From: Megamerina dolium
Lineage: Eukaryota > Arthropoda > Insecta > Diptera > Megamerinidae
Direction: 5' to 3'
NCBI GenBank assembly: GCA_963854835.1
Contig: OY978525.1
Span: 3,987,501 to 4,051,500 of the forward strand
DNA length: 64,000 nt
The notes under the pieces: model-generated
Database searches by the model: none
The model's input: only the letters and a program-made list of their open reading frames with translations
Told to the model about the DNA's origin: nothing
In this document: positions 38,742 to 49,254 of the stretch, piece after piece
How positions within the stretch are numbered: the first letter of the stretch is position 1
Layout of the letters: each line of letters opens with the position of its first letter
Made by a program: the position numbers and the translations under genes

Positions 38742-38985
38742 TCAATTATAGAAACTTAACGTAACATAACTTGGCAGAGATAAACTGTCACTTGGGGCCA
38801 GTACAAATTTAAACTAAGTTTACGTAAACGGAGTTTAAATTTAAACTTATTTTAAACCGCAGCAAGAAAAAATGTGCTGGGATGCAAAAACAGACAGCTG
38901 AACAACTGATAGCATAATCTTAGTTAAACCCTAATGATTTTGAATTTCTTAATTAAGATCAGGTACATTAAGTTTCTATAATTGA
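38742..38985. mobile_element. MITE-like unit, about 244 bp
   Basis: TCAATTATAGAAACTTAA at 38742 and its exact complement TTAAGTTTCTATAATTGA ending at 38985 form an 18-bp inverted repeat, extended by (C/T)GTA. The core contains the palindrome AGTTTAAATTTAAACT. It is non-coding, and the target duplication is unclear. Confidence 0.65.
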
Positions 38986-39825
38986 GCCAAAAGAGAGAGA
39001 GAGAGAGAGAGCTTATACAATTTCTCTACCTTGTATTCTTATACATACCATGATAAAAACAAAGCGCAGGCAAATGAATGTGATTTATTGCGTTGCGTTT
39101 GACATAAATTGCCAAAGGAAAAATGAAGAAATTATAAATTAATTTTTTTTTTAATTCATAATAATCCAATGTCTTCAATTATTATGTGCAGTAAAGAATA
39201 TTTGTTTAAAAATAATAATTTAATATTCGTTCATTTCATATTATTTCGTTTCGTTTCATTTAATATATATTTTTATTTTCGTATACAGCAATATCCGGTT
39301 ACGGATTTAGCCCTCAATTTACCTCCGATTGGCTCGAATTTTATTTATATCATTTTTATCTCACATTGACTACAAACAAAATAATATTTATCAGTTAATA
39401 CAGATATTTATGATGTTGAAAAAAAAATTCAACAATAATGATATAGTGCGATAAAAATGACAGCGTATGACGTATGATTTTTTTTTTTTTTTATTTATTC
39501 TAAAATCAGAAAATCTTGCGGTAGCTGTGAATACGTTAGAAATAAATTTACGGAAATTATTTTATTTAACAATCAGTGATTATATAATTTAGGACTGAAG
39601 ACTGACGAATTATAACTATAACATTATTAATATTATATATTTAATTTAGAAATTTTGAGTTAATTTTTAAAAGTAAACTTGTACAATTTATTTCTTGAAG
39701 GTAGATTTTTTCAAACCGAAAAAAAAAAAAATAGTAAAAAGAAAGAACTAAATGCTATCCATTTACTCATTGAAACAAAAACTTATATTTACAAAAATTC
39801 AAAAGTTTTATTTATATACCATGCC

Positions 39826-40173
39826 CATAGTATAACTAACAAATTAAGGCAATCCAAGAAAGTAATTATGATGCTCTCGATTTGACATAAATGTATCGAA
39901 GAAAATTCAAAGACAGCTTTGTGAAAACCATCAAAATGAAAAATTCGAAAATATTTTGTCACATTAACCCTCTGATTCTATATAAGTGATAAATATCTTA
40001 ACCAGAGGATTAATAATTTTGACACTGCCTAAACAGATTTTGGCATTCCTCTTTCATTGATATTTTTGCCACATAGGTAGCGATTTTGACACTGCCTGAA
40101 CATGCTTTGGCACATTCTGTGAATGACGTGAGAACAAAAATTATTATTGCCCTACTTTGTTAATTATACTATG
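39826..40173 (-). mobile_element. MITE family M1, copy 2 (348 bp, complete)
   Basis: The arms 39826-39853 (CATAGTATAACTAACAAATT, AAGGCAAT) and 40146-40173 are inverted copies matching at 25 of 28 positions. The body matches copy 1 at 31095-31570 in reverse orientation. The centre has an additional dyad (CCTCTGATT .. AACCAGAGGATT). No coding capacity; a non-autonomous DNA transposon by shape. Confidence 0.75.
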
Positions 40174-43104
40174 TATATTGATACTTGTTTCTATGTATTC
40201 GACTTTCAAATATGCAAGCGCACAACTCACATTTGTACTTTAATAATGTTGGATAAATGTTTTGCTGACAAAAAAAAAAAGACAAGAATGAAGAATTCAC
40301 TTGAAACTGACATCGCTTGGCGGAAGATAAAATAGCATCGATTAAAACATTGTCGAGAGAGAAATGATCAGATGAACTTTTAAAAGTGTGATATCCCCAA
40401 TAGTTTAATAACATGATATAATTAAACAGTTGAAACTGTCGGGCGGAAATAATTTCTCTTGGCTTGTGCGAGTTATGTCAAAAATCGTATGTTTGATGTA
40501 TATTCTTGTAACGGTTGTCCTTCATTTGGGAGAGTATACATATATTCTCTCAGATTGTGTTACCTTCAAAATTTTGCCATCGGCTAGTAGCAATATAGAA
40601 GTATGTACAATATGATTAAAGACGCGACGTAATGCGTCACCTTGTTTTCGTGCTTTACAAAATGATAAATCAAAGCGAATCATGACGTCGCGTTGGATTC
40701 ATAATTGATCAGCAAATATCCGCTTTATTGGTACAACTATGATAGTTAGTTATAAGATAAAATATATGTTGTAGCTAAATAAATAAATGATTTTAATGAT
40801 TTATGTAATATCGAAATATATTAGAGGAGTATCGTATTATGTGAGTACGGAATTTGATGACCCAAAAAAATACCATTCCTATAGTTAATACTGAAATTAC
40901 TTTCATATTCGTATCAGGTGTTAATTTTTATAAATAGAAAAAACATAGGATAATGAAATAAAATCATACATAGCAATATAGAAATATAACTTTTTTTGGG
41001 TTCTCAAAATCCAATCCAATATATAATAATATAATAAAAAAAAAAAAGATATAATGTATAAATGTAGGTATATTTTTGTACCCAAATTTAAAATAAGCAC
41101 AATTAGTATATTGCTGTATGTTAACGCGACAACAACAAGAACAATACCTACAACAGAAACACATACACACATACATACATTAACACTCTCAGTCAGTTAA
41201 TAGTCAGTAAAGAGCTGCGATAATATATTTGATTTTTGAATGATTCTCTTTGCTCTCAAAACATGTACAATATTTGCAAAGCATATCCAGATAGAATGAA
41301 AATGAGTGAGAGTAAAATATTAGGCAAATAGAATACCCAATTCATTTCTTGTACAAGAACTATTTCATAAATTCGTTTTTTCTCTTCAAATAAACGAATG
41401 TTTGAGAGTACTATGAGAGTTTGAGAGTACTACGAGTGTGCTGTACGTTATAATTGTTGTTGCTTTTCATGACAGGCACTGATGATTTGTATTACTGCGC
41501 CTTGCCGCGTCATGTCTTATCTACTGTATGTTTTGCATATATTGTAATTTAACATAGTAAAGCAAAATTAATGTTTGGAGTATTCTCAAATACTTTACTT
41601 CCAGTTGCAAACGTTGAGATTCTACTCATTCTATGAAAACGAAACATACACTCCATTCTATTCTAAATCTATTTTAATCATTCTAATTTGTATTTGCTCA
41701 GAGAGAATGAATGAGAGATTCTATTCTAATATCAATGCAGTGTTTTGAAGATGTAAACAAATATATTCCTGCAGCACTCTAATAGTCATATATTTTTTAA
41801 TTCAATTCAAATTATGCAAACCAAACAAAATAAAAAATAAAATAAAATAAAAAGAAATGTGCTCATATAAATAATACAATATACATAAGAGAATTAAAAT
41901 TAAATAAAATGTTCTTTGAAAAATATGTCATAGGTATTGTGTTTGTTTCTCATAGATTTCTTCTCTACTTCTTACAGGGTAAGTGCTCTAGTTGATGGCA
42001 GTTCACCTTTTATATATTTAAAATGGCATCTTGACATTTATGAACATTGTATTGAATTCAAACATAAATATTCCATTTCCATTCCATTTAATAAAAATAT
42101 TAGATATTACTAATTCTTATATTTTGCAACATATGTCATATTTCATATTTAAGTATCAATTACTCCACTTATTTGCAAGCAAGTGATATTATTGTTGTTG
42201 CAATGAAATTTTCAAATGACAGTTTTCATTTTTTATGCTACAAATTCGCTGTAGAAAGTAATGTCAAATTGGACACCATTTTTAAAATATGGGACTGAAT
42301 GTTAAAAATCCGAAAAAAATATCTGCCCTGGTCTAAATTTCGTTGGATGAAAATATGAAGAAATTACCAATTGTTTTTCAGAACAAAAAATTTGAAGTTA
42401 TATTCGGACAATTGTTGCTATTTGTCTTAGTTTTCATTTTATGTAATTGTGATATTACACGGTTGTTAATACACGTAATACAGTAATTGCGGTCCAATTT
42501 ATTTGGACTATCGAACTTGAAGCTAGGTGAGCCAAAAAAAAAACAATTAGATAGAAGTCGGAGAACACGGTAGAGTGTATTTCTGCCATTGGATTCTTGA
42601 TTCAGGTTGAAATCCTTGATAAACTCAACCCTCAACTCAACTCGGGTACCATTAAATTGTTTGCAGAACCATAAACGACTGTTGCTCGAATTCCATAATC
42701 CCATAAATAAAGACAAGTTAAAGCCTGGGAGGTCACTAAGTAATACGATTCAATGGCAATGCTTGGTTAAATCTTAAGCACCTGTTGGTTATTCAATTTC
42801 ATCCATGACATCATCGATTATTGTGTGCAAATTCTTCACTTTGACAAAAGGAAGATGTTGAACTGAATGAAATTCAAGTGATTTTCAAAGTTAATTAAAA
42901 TTACTTTAAAAATGTAAGAAGATGGTCACCTTATCGAATGTCAATGACGCTTATTTTTGCATTATTCCCTAGTTTTTTGAAGAAGTTGGCAACATTGGTA
43001 ATAAGTCAGAAAACGCACGCTCCGCGGTAATTCCAGAAAACCGATAAAGGCTTGGGTAATAATTTCTTCTAAATCACGAACTTAAAATTACTATATAACC
43101 AAAA
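40174..43104. other. AT-rich intergenic stretch before FKBP12
   Basis: No host gene is supported. It contains a CpG-rich inverted repeat at 40619-40697, a 20-bp tandem near 41400 (TTTGAGAGTACTA(T/C)GAG) and many GAGAATGA-type motifs between 41230 and 41720. The last roughly 100 bp before 43105 are probably the FKBP12 5' UTR. Confidence 0.45.
40619..40697. repeat. CpG-rich inverted repeat
   Basis: GACGCGACGTAATG at about 40621 faces CATGACGTCGCG at about 40681. The left arm also closes on itself (GACGC .. GCGTC). It stands out as CpG-rich in AT-rich DNA. Function unknown. Confidence 0.5.
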
Positions 43105-43581
43105 ATGGGTGTACAAGTAGTGTCATTATCTCCTGGTGATGGTAAGTTGGACTTTTGTGTAAAAAACTACATAAACTATGACATCAATTGTACCGACCCG
43201 GAAACTAACCTTGCAATTCGCATTCTATATTTTTTGTGCGTGCGTGTTTATGCGTTTGTGTGTGTGTACGTGTGTATATATATATTTACAGGTAGCACCT
43301 TCCCCAAGAATGGACAAGTGGTATCGGTTCATTATACTGGTACTCTAGATGATGGAAAGAAATTCGATTCATCACGAGACCGTAATAAGCCATTCAAATT
43401 TACCCTTGGTAAAGGTGAGGTGATTCGTGGTTGGGATGAAGGCGTTGCTCAACTTTCCGTTGGACAACGTGCAAAACTAATATGCTCACCGGACTATGCT
43501 TATGGTAGTCGTGGCCATCCAGGTGTTATTCCACCCAATGCCACCTTGACTTTTGATGTTGAATTGCTCAAGGTTGAATAA
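43105..43581 (+). CDS. Fkbp12: FKBP12 peptidyl-prolyl cis-trans isomerase, two exons, 108 aa
   Basis: This cytosolic enzyme isomerises X-Pro bonds and is the family receptor for FK506 and rapamycin; in animals it also binds type I TGF-beta receptors and ryanodine receptors. The exons are 43105-43141 and 43292-43581 (donor G/GTAAGT, acceptor TTTACAG/GT), giving exactly 108 aa, the usual length. The active-site series is complete: [57 protein letters not shown] and the end [10 protein letters not shown]. The start context CAAAAATGG is good. The 150-nt intron is a multiple of three and stop-free, so a retained form would encode 158 aa. Overlapping AATAAA signals at 43932 and 43936 lie about 350 bp after the stop. 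Confidence 0.97.
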   Translation: MGVQVVSLSPGDGKLDFCVKNYINYDINCTDPETNLAIRILYFLCVRVYAFVCVYVCIYIFTGSTFPKNGQVVSVHYTGTLDDGKKFDSSRDRNKPFKFTLGKGEVIRGWDEGVAQLSVGQRAKLICSPDYAYGSRGHPGVIPPNATLTFDVELLKVE

Positions 43582-45166
43582 GCTGTTTAAACAAACTGTG
43601 GGCGACATAGGAAACATATAAAAACCAATAGTAACAATTAATAGAAGGAAGACAGCCCAATCAAGCATTTAAAGCATTTACAAAAAAGTTTAAAAATATT
43701 TCTATTTGCACACTGCATACATATACTCTAATAAGAAAGTATTCTCTGTGAACAAATTCCAATAATATTGTATATGTACATATATGTGGAAATGTAAATG
43801 ATTAACGTATATTTATCACAAAAATCGATGCATTTGTCCTTTCTTGAAGTTTTGTAATTTGAATATGCCCATATTACTATATTAATTTAATTATGAGAAT
43901 ATATTATCTACTTTGCTGGATCCAAACAATTAATAAATAAATGTAGAGAATTGTCAGAATTATATCGTCGGCTTTTGTTTGTATTCTATAGAATAAGCAA
44001 TTCACAGGTAGGCAGTCGTGAATCATGATAAATTGCTGCACAGGTATGTGTGTATGTGAAACTTTACATGGCTTTACTTTCGATTGTACAATGAATTTTG
44101 GTTAATAAGCCTGTCTACTTTTCCATCGGTCATTTAAAAGATGCCCATCCCCTACAAAAATGGATGCATTCATATTGCATGACATAGTGGTATCAACCGA
44201 ATCCGGAAGGGAAAACCATGGTGGTTGAGACATTGCTTTTTCCAATCTTTTCCAAGCATGTCACGGTAAATTGTTATTGCCGAAGGAATTGCCAATTGCT
44301 TGCTGATCACTTGCGAGCCCTGCAGTGTTGCCACTTTATATTAATATGCTTTCACTACACCATTAATTTCCAAAATATATTCATTTGCACATCAATCGGA
44401 CGTCACAACAATAAGAAATATTGATTTTCTAATCACTTGGTACAACAAAATTGATACTCGTTTTGATTGAGGAAACGAGAAAAGAGATAGTAAGATTTAA
44501 GCAAATGTTCTCATTTACTGCTAATACTTCATTATCAACGTTTATGTTCGTTTTCAATGTTAAAGAAAATATTTTTCTGCGATGTTTGGTGTATCTTCGG
44601 TTCTACCCAAGCAACCCCATTTTACTTAAAGCGTCAGTAAGAAAATGGGCACAACAACAACGTAAGTGAATTGAAAATAATAAACAACGTCATATATAGC
44701 AGAAGAGGAAGATTCAAACCTACAGTGCAGTGGACCGATTACTGAAAAATCTCTTAATGCTTCGAAGGCAATTTTGTGAGCGTACTAAAGTTTCCCCGTA
44801 ACGTAATCGTTTACGTTTAATATTTACAAGAGTAACGATTTTTGCAGTAGTTGGCAATACCTGAATTACATTTTTCCTCTTGCCGAGCGATGCATTGGAA
44901 ATTGAAGTAGTGTGATAGAGACAGATGAGAACAAGAACTGTCAAATGACAAAATATTGCTGTTCAATAATCATTATTTGTAAACTAACTATAAAAATAAG
45001 TTTAATTATTTATGAAAATTGAAAAAATGAAAATATAGTTTCAGAAATACTTGTGAATGAATTGAGTTTAGTAAATTTAAAATTCTTAAGAGATTTGTTG
45101 CGGGTTTTAGGAAAAGTGGGTGCATTAATCGAATCTAGCTGAGTGATTATTTATTTTTCTAATAGA
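43582..45166. other. Intergenic stretch between FKBP12 and the F-box gene
   Basis: The first 350 bp are FKBP12 3' UTR. At about 44262-44300 a short block (GGTAAATTGTTATTGCCGAA, GGAATTGCCAATTGCTT) resembles the LINE-related sequences at 8.2 and 62.75 kb, a weak match. A possible non-coding first exon of the F-box gene ends at a GTAAGT near 44661. The sequence TTTTTCTAATAG at 45154-45165 looks like the acceptor placed one base before the start codon. Confidence 0.4.
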
Positions 45167-47467
45167 ATGCAGGATTATAACCAGCAATGCCAGCCGGAAG
45201 CACAAAATGCACATATAGTGGTCGCTGAGCCCACTGGTGAAATGAATGTTGTTCCAGAGGAGATCTTAGAATTTATATTGACATATTTGCCGCCGTACAA
45301 AGACTTGAAAAATTGCAGTTTGGTATGCAAACGTTGGAATGTCGTAGTAAAGAGTATGCAAATGTTATACCACATACCTAAATATGTATGCATATTGTTG
45401 CTTTTTATTCTAGATTTAATACGCCGCACAAAAAATAATCTGCAAAAAGGTCTTATTGACTTTCGGTTGCGTTGGGAAGTTTTTTCGCAGCAGACAGCAA
45501 TCTCCGTGGATGCGCAAGCGAATACTATATGCTCTACTTCAAATCTACCTTTGCCCATAATCGCTGGGCGGTTTTCGCATTCGGCCGTGCGTCATAGCAA
45601 CTCAATGTATATATTCGGAGGGGGATCATCCTCGGATACTACTTTCAATGATCTGTGGCGGTTTGATTTATCCGAAATGCGTTGGGAAAGGCCGCTCTCA
45701 ATGGGTTCCTATCCATCTCCCAAGGGCAGCGCTTCAATGGTGTGCTGGCGTGAACAACTAGTACTATTTGGTGGCTGGCGATATCCTTCTTTGCATCCAC
45801 CCTATCAACCCTGGTGCTTGTTTGACGAACTTCACTATTACGATTTGTCGACTCATCGGTGGACAGTGCATGTATCACAGATATGTCCTCCTCCTATGGC
45901 TGGACATTCAGCGAGTGTACATGGCGATCGTATGGTCGTCTTTGGCGGTTATCAAATTGCAGAGGGTGTAAACAATGTTAATAACGAAACATGGTGCTTG
46001 GATTTGCATGAGCACAAGTGGTGGCAACCACGCATTGCTGGCAATACCAAACCGCCACCGCGTTATGGTCAATATCAGCTGGAAGTGGATGAGCATCATT
46101 TGTTGATTGTAGGTGGCTGTGGTGGTCCGAATAGTGTCTATTCAGACGCTTGGCTTCTTGATATGTCGCATGAGGTGTGGGCTTGGAGGTTGGTTCCGGT
46201 GCGTAATAAAAAGTTCAGTGCAACACATATGTGGTGTAATCCTGCGTGTAAAGTCGATTCAAAATTGGTGGTATTAGGGCCGACACCGAATATGCCACAA
46301 GATTTTCAAATGATGAAACAAACATGCGTTCCTGTAGGTGGTGCCATGGCTGCACCAGGAATTAATCGTATAAATCCGATGGAGCGGCAACGATTTGGTG
46401 GTCTTGGTGGTGGGGGTGGTGGAGTCGGCGGAGGCGGAATAGGTGGCGGTGTTGGTGGACTCGGCGGAGGTTTTGGTGCTCTGCGGATACCACTGAACCA
46501 TAACAGGCTAGACAATTATCGAATTGTTGGCCAGGCAATGCCAGTTGGGCTAGTTGTGCAAGCAGGTGGACCGGACGAACAGTACTATGCAAATCGCCGA
46601 GCCATATTGAATCAGCATCAGCACGGTGCAAACAATAATATACTGAATAATAATCATTTACAGCCACGCACTGGTAGATTAAATGATCTCCATTCGCAAG
46701 CATCTTCCACTTCTTCACCATTGGTTGGAACTATGGCTGAGGAGCGTAATCAAAACCGTCCATCAACGTCGACTGCTGCATCAGCACCACGGTTAAATGG
46801 CACATCATCAACACCACGTAATGATAATGATGGTGCTGCAAACGGAATTAATGGTAGTGCCAATAATTCGAGTGACATTGAAGCAGCCAATCGTTTGCAA
46901 AGAAATTTAGCTTTGCGATGTAGGGAGAATGAGCCCCTATTACCAAAGCGTTTCGATGAATTGTACGAGGTACGTTTATCTGCCCACATTGCAAGTGAAA
47001 AATTCATTAACATTTTTTGTTTGTTTCCATTTTTTTAGGATCCATTCCGAATGGCTGCATTCAATGTACAAAGCCGTCCTCGTAGTTTCTCTAAAGATCA
47101 CAATGAGCGTATACGTCGCATGGAGGAGAAAATGAATGCACTGCGCAATTCACGTCGCAATGCCATGTTTGAGCAGAAATCCATAAAAGAACCATCGCCG
47201 AAACGGGTCAAAAGAAATGTACTCTCACTATTTGTTTGTGATCTCTCATCGGCGTTGGATCCAGACGATCCACATTTAGAATGGGTAGAATATAAAAACT
47301 ATGGCATCATACCGGGAGCACCAGAGCGTTTAATATTATCGACAATGGTTGCCGGTCATGGTGAATTAATTCTATTTGGTGGCGTACACAAGGAAACATT
47401 GAGCGAACTAACGCATCAAGTATCGAATTCTGTGCATTTTCTTAGCGCTACACGCAACATTGTTTGA
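45167..47467 (+). CDS. FBXO42: F-box and Kelch-repeat protein, FBXO42 type, 723 aa
   Basis: This is a probable substrate receptor of an SCF (Skp1-Cullin-F-box) ubiquitin ligase; mammalian FBXO42 (JFK) has been linked to p53 turnover. The exons are 45167-45353, 45414-46969 and 47039-47467, with introns 45354-45413 (60 nt, GTATGC..TTCTAG) and 46970-47038 (GTACGT..TTTTAG). The F-box is at residues 27-62 (VVPEEILEFILTYLP, CSLVCKRWN). Kelch repeats at about 113-330 show GRFSHSAV, MYIFGGGSSSD, LVLFGGWRYP, MAGHSASVHGDRMVVFGGY and LLIVGGCGG. A Gly-rich linker (about 400-430) and a low-complexity Asn/Ser tail follow. Exon 3 adds a basic segment and a last Kelch-like strand (ELILFGGVHKE). The first intron is inferred: read through, it would insert 20 hydrophobic residues right after the F-box. 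The start at 45167 follows a consensus acceptor. AATAAA signals are at 47945 and 47972. Confidence 0.9.
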
Positions 47468-48468
47468 GGGGTGTCGATCGGCTACTGCTTACTTCTACGC
47501 TCAGCTTTTGGTTAGTTGCTTGTCATGTAATTGCATGAGTGTTATAGAATAGGCTAAAAGACATCATCTGCTTTACGTTTTACACCTAAACAATATGCAT
47601 CGAAAATATTAGGCAACAACAACAAATACATACCTATAGAATTTCATGAGATTTAAGTTAGAAATATAACATAAAAATTATCTTTGTTTTCTTAATAATC
47701 TAAATGGTTTTATTAATATATAAAAATAATATCATCATTATATTATTTTTTTTTTTCTAATAATTGTATATTGCTCGCTGTTCCATGTGATTTTTCTCAT
47801 TAAAATGCTGCCATGATAGCGCGTATTGCAATATAAAGTATGTAGAAACACATACGTAGACATTATTCTGAAAAGAATTAATTTAAATATAGTACATTTT
47901 GTTAGAATTTAATTAATTGTCAATTTCTTAAATTCAGTAGAATTAATAAAAATTAAGTGTTGGATGTATTCAATAAATCTTAAGAAAGTTATAATAAAAA
48001 TTTAGATTTCAAAATTCTTCATTTGAATATTTTTGTTTTAATTAAAACGAAATTAATTTCACTCGGCACGAACAAAAGGTTAAAAATAATAATAAACACC
48101 TTAGTGGTGGAAACAAATGTCTGGTGATGTTGAATTGTGGAAATTATAGTGTAACGTAACGACTTGATGTGGTGGATTGACGTATATAAAATATTCTATG
48201 AATTTTGGTTAAAAGTATAGCCACTCGTGATTTGAAAATTTGCCTTAAATGTCAAAGTATCGTACAAGCAAGTATTTCTAAATATAATATTTTACCTTAA
48301 TAATTATTAAATGAAATGCTGAATGAAGACCAAATGGAAAAGAGTGGCAGCACTCTTATAAGTCGCAAAATCAAAACGTCAAATTCTTGAAAATATAGTT
48401 GTCAATAATAAATTGTAATTTTTTCAAATTTTTAAAGCAAGTGAGTAAATATAATAAATGAATTTATT
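47468..48468. other. Intergenic stretch between the F-box gene and mip40
   Basis: The stretch is AT-rich. AATAAA at 47945 and 47972 probably end the F-box transcript. The mip40 promoter should lie between about 48.0 and 48.4 kb, but no TATA or initiator can be assigned. Confidence 0.5.
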
Positions 48469-48472
48469 ATGA
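48458..48472 (+). promoter_or_regulatory. Four-codon upstream ORF overlapping the mip40 start
   Basis: ATG AAT TTA TTA TGA runs from 48458 to 48472. Its stop codon overlaps the main ATG (48469-48471) as ATGA. If the transcript begins upstream, ribosomes would terminate exactly at the main start, favouring backward re-initiation or damping translation. Confidence 0.5.
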
Positions 48473-49254
48473 AAACAACACCACAAAGACGCAGACAACA
48501 AAGCGAAATGCAATTGGCGCGTGGTCGTCTTCGAGGAGCTCTCAACGATGCTGTTCAACTCTCTGATGATGATGATAATACTGATGGCACTGACTATTAT
48601 AATTCTGCGGATGATTTACCAAAACGTGGCCGTCCTCCAAAGAATTTACAAGCTGTACAGCAATCACCAAGAAATTCACGCCAGTCGAGTATGTCACCAG
48701 GAAAACTTCTAACACCATCCAAACGGCGTAAACGTGAGCAACACCAACAGCAGCAACAACAACAGACGGCAATGCAATCACAAAAAATCCAAGCGGAGAG
48801 TTTTGTGATGAAATTATTTGATCGTAGTCTAGATCTCTCAAAGTACACCGAACAGACATCGTTGTATCCCATTTGTCGTGCTTGGATGGCAAATCAACCA
48901 CGAAATCCTAGTATTCGCAGCTATCGTGAACACAATTCGCCGTCACCCGTTCTACGTGATACTAACGGAGAGGAAGTGCTAATGCAATTGCGACGTCGCG
49001 AAATACGTGAAATACAAGAGATGCCAGCACCAGTAACCACTGATTTGCCAAAAATACCACCACCATTAGATTATGAAAATACTGATATTTCGGAATCATC
49101 CGAAAATGAAGATCTCGGCAAGGAAGAACTACTGGCGAAGCACATGTCCAAGTGGAAGGAAGTAAAATGTAATTGGATAAAGCACACAAAACGTTATCAG
49201 CAACGTAATCAAACGAATCATCTTATTATAAAAGAATTATTCAAAAATAATTAA
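48469..49254 (+). CDS. mip40: Mip40/LIN37-like subunit of the DREAM (Myb-MuvB) complex, 261 aa, single exon
   Basis: In flies and mammals this protein is a core MuvB subunit that helps the DREAM complex repress cell-cycle and developmental genes in the nucleus. The diagnostic centre is at residues 110-147: ESFVMKLFDRSLDLSKY followed by TSLYPICRAWMANQP, the LIN37 signature. Before it come an acidic patch (LSDDDDNTDG), an AT-hook-like PKRGRPPK (51-58), a basic TPSKRRKR and a Gln run. After it are PPPLDYEN and an acidic Ser-rich stretch, ending in a basic helix. The length is close to human LIN37 (about 246 aa). ATG 48469 is the first in-frame start, preceded by a minute upstream ORF. AATAAA lies only 6 bases after the stop (49261-49266), so the 3' UTR may be very short. 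The name rests on recalled motif similarity. Confidence 0.85.
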   Translation: MKTTPQRRRQQSEMQLARGRLRGALNDAVQLSDDDDNTDGTDYYNSADDLPKRGRPPKNLQAVQQSPRNSRQSSMSPGKLLTPSKRRKREQHQQQQQQQTAMQSQKIQAESFVMKLFDRSLDLSKYTEQTSLYPICRAWMANQPRNPSIRSYREHNSPSPVLRDTNGEEVLMQLRRREIREIQEMPAPVTTDLPKIPPPLDYENTDISESSENEDLGKEELLAKHMSKWKEVKCNWIKHTKRYQQRNQTNHLIIKELFKNN

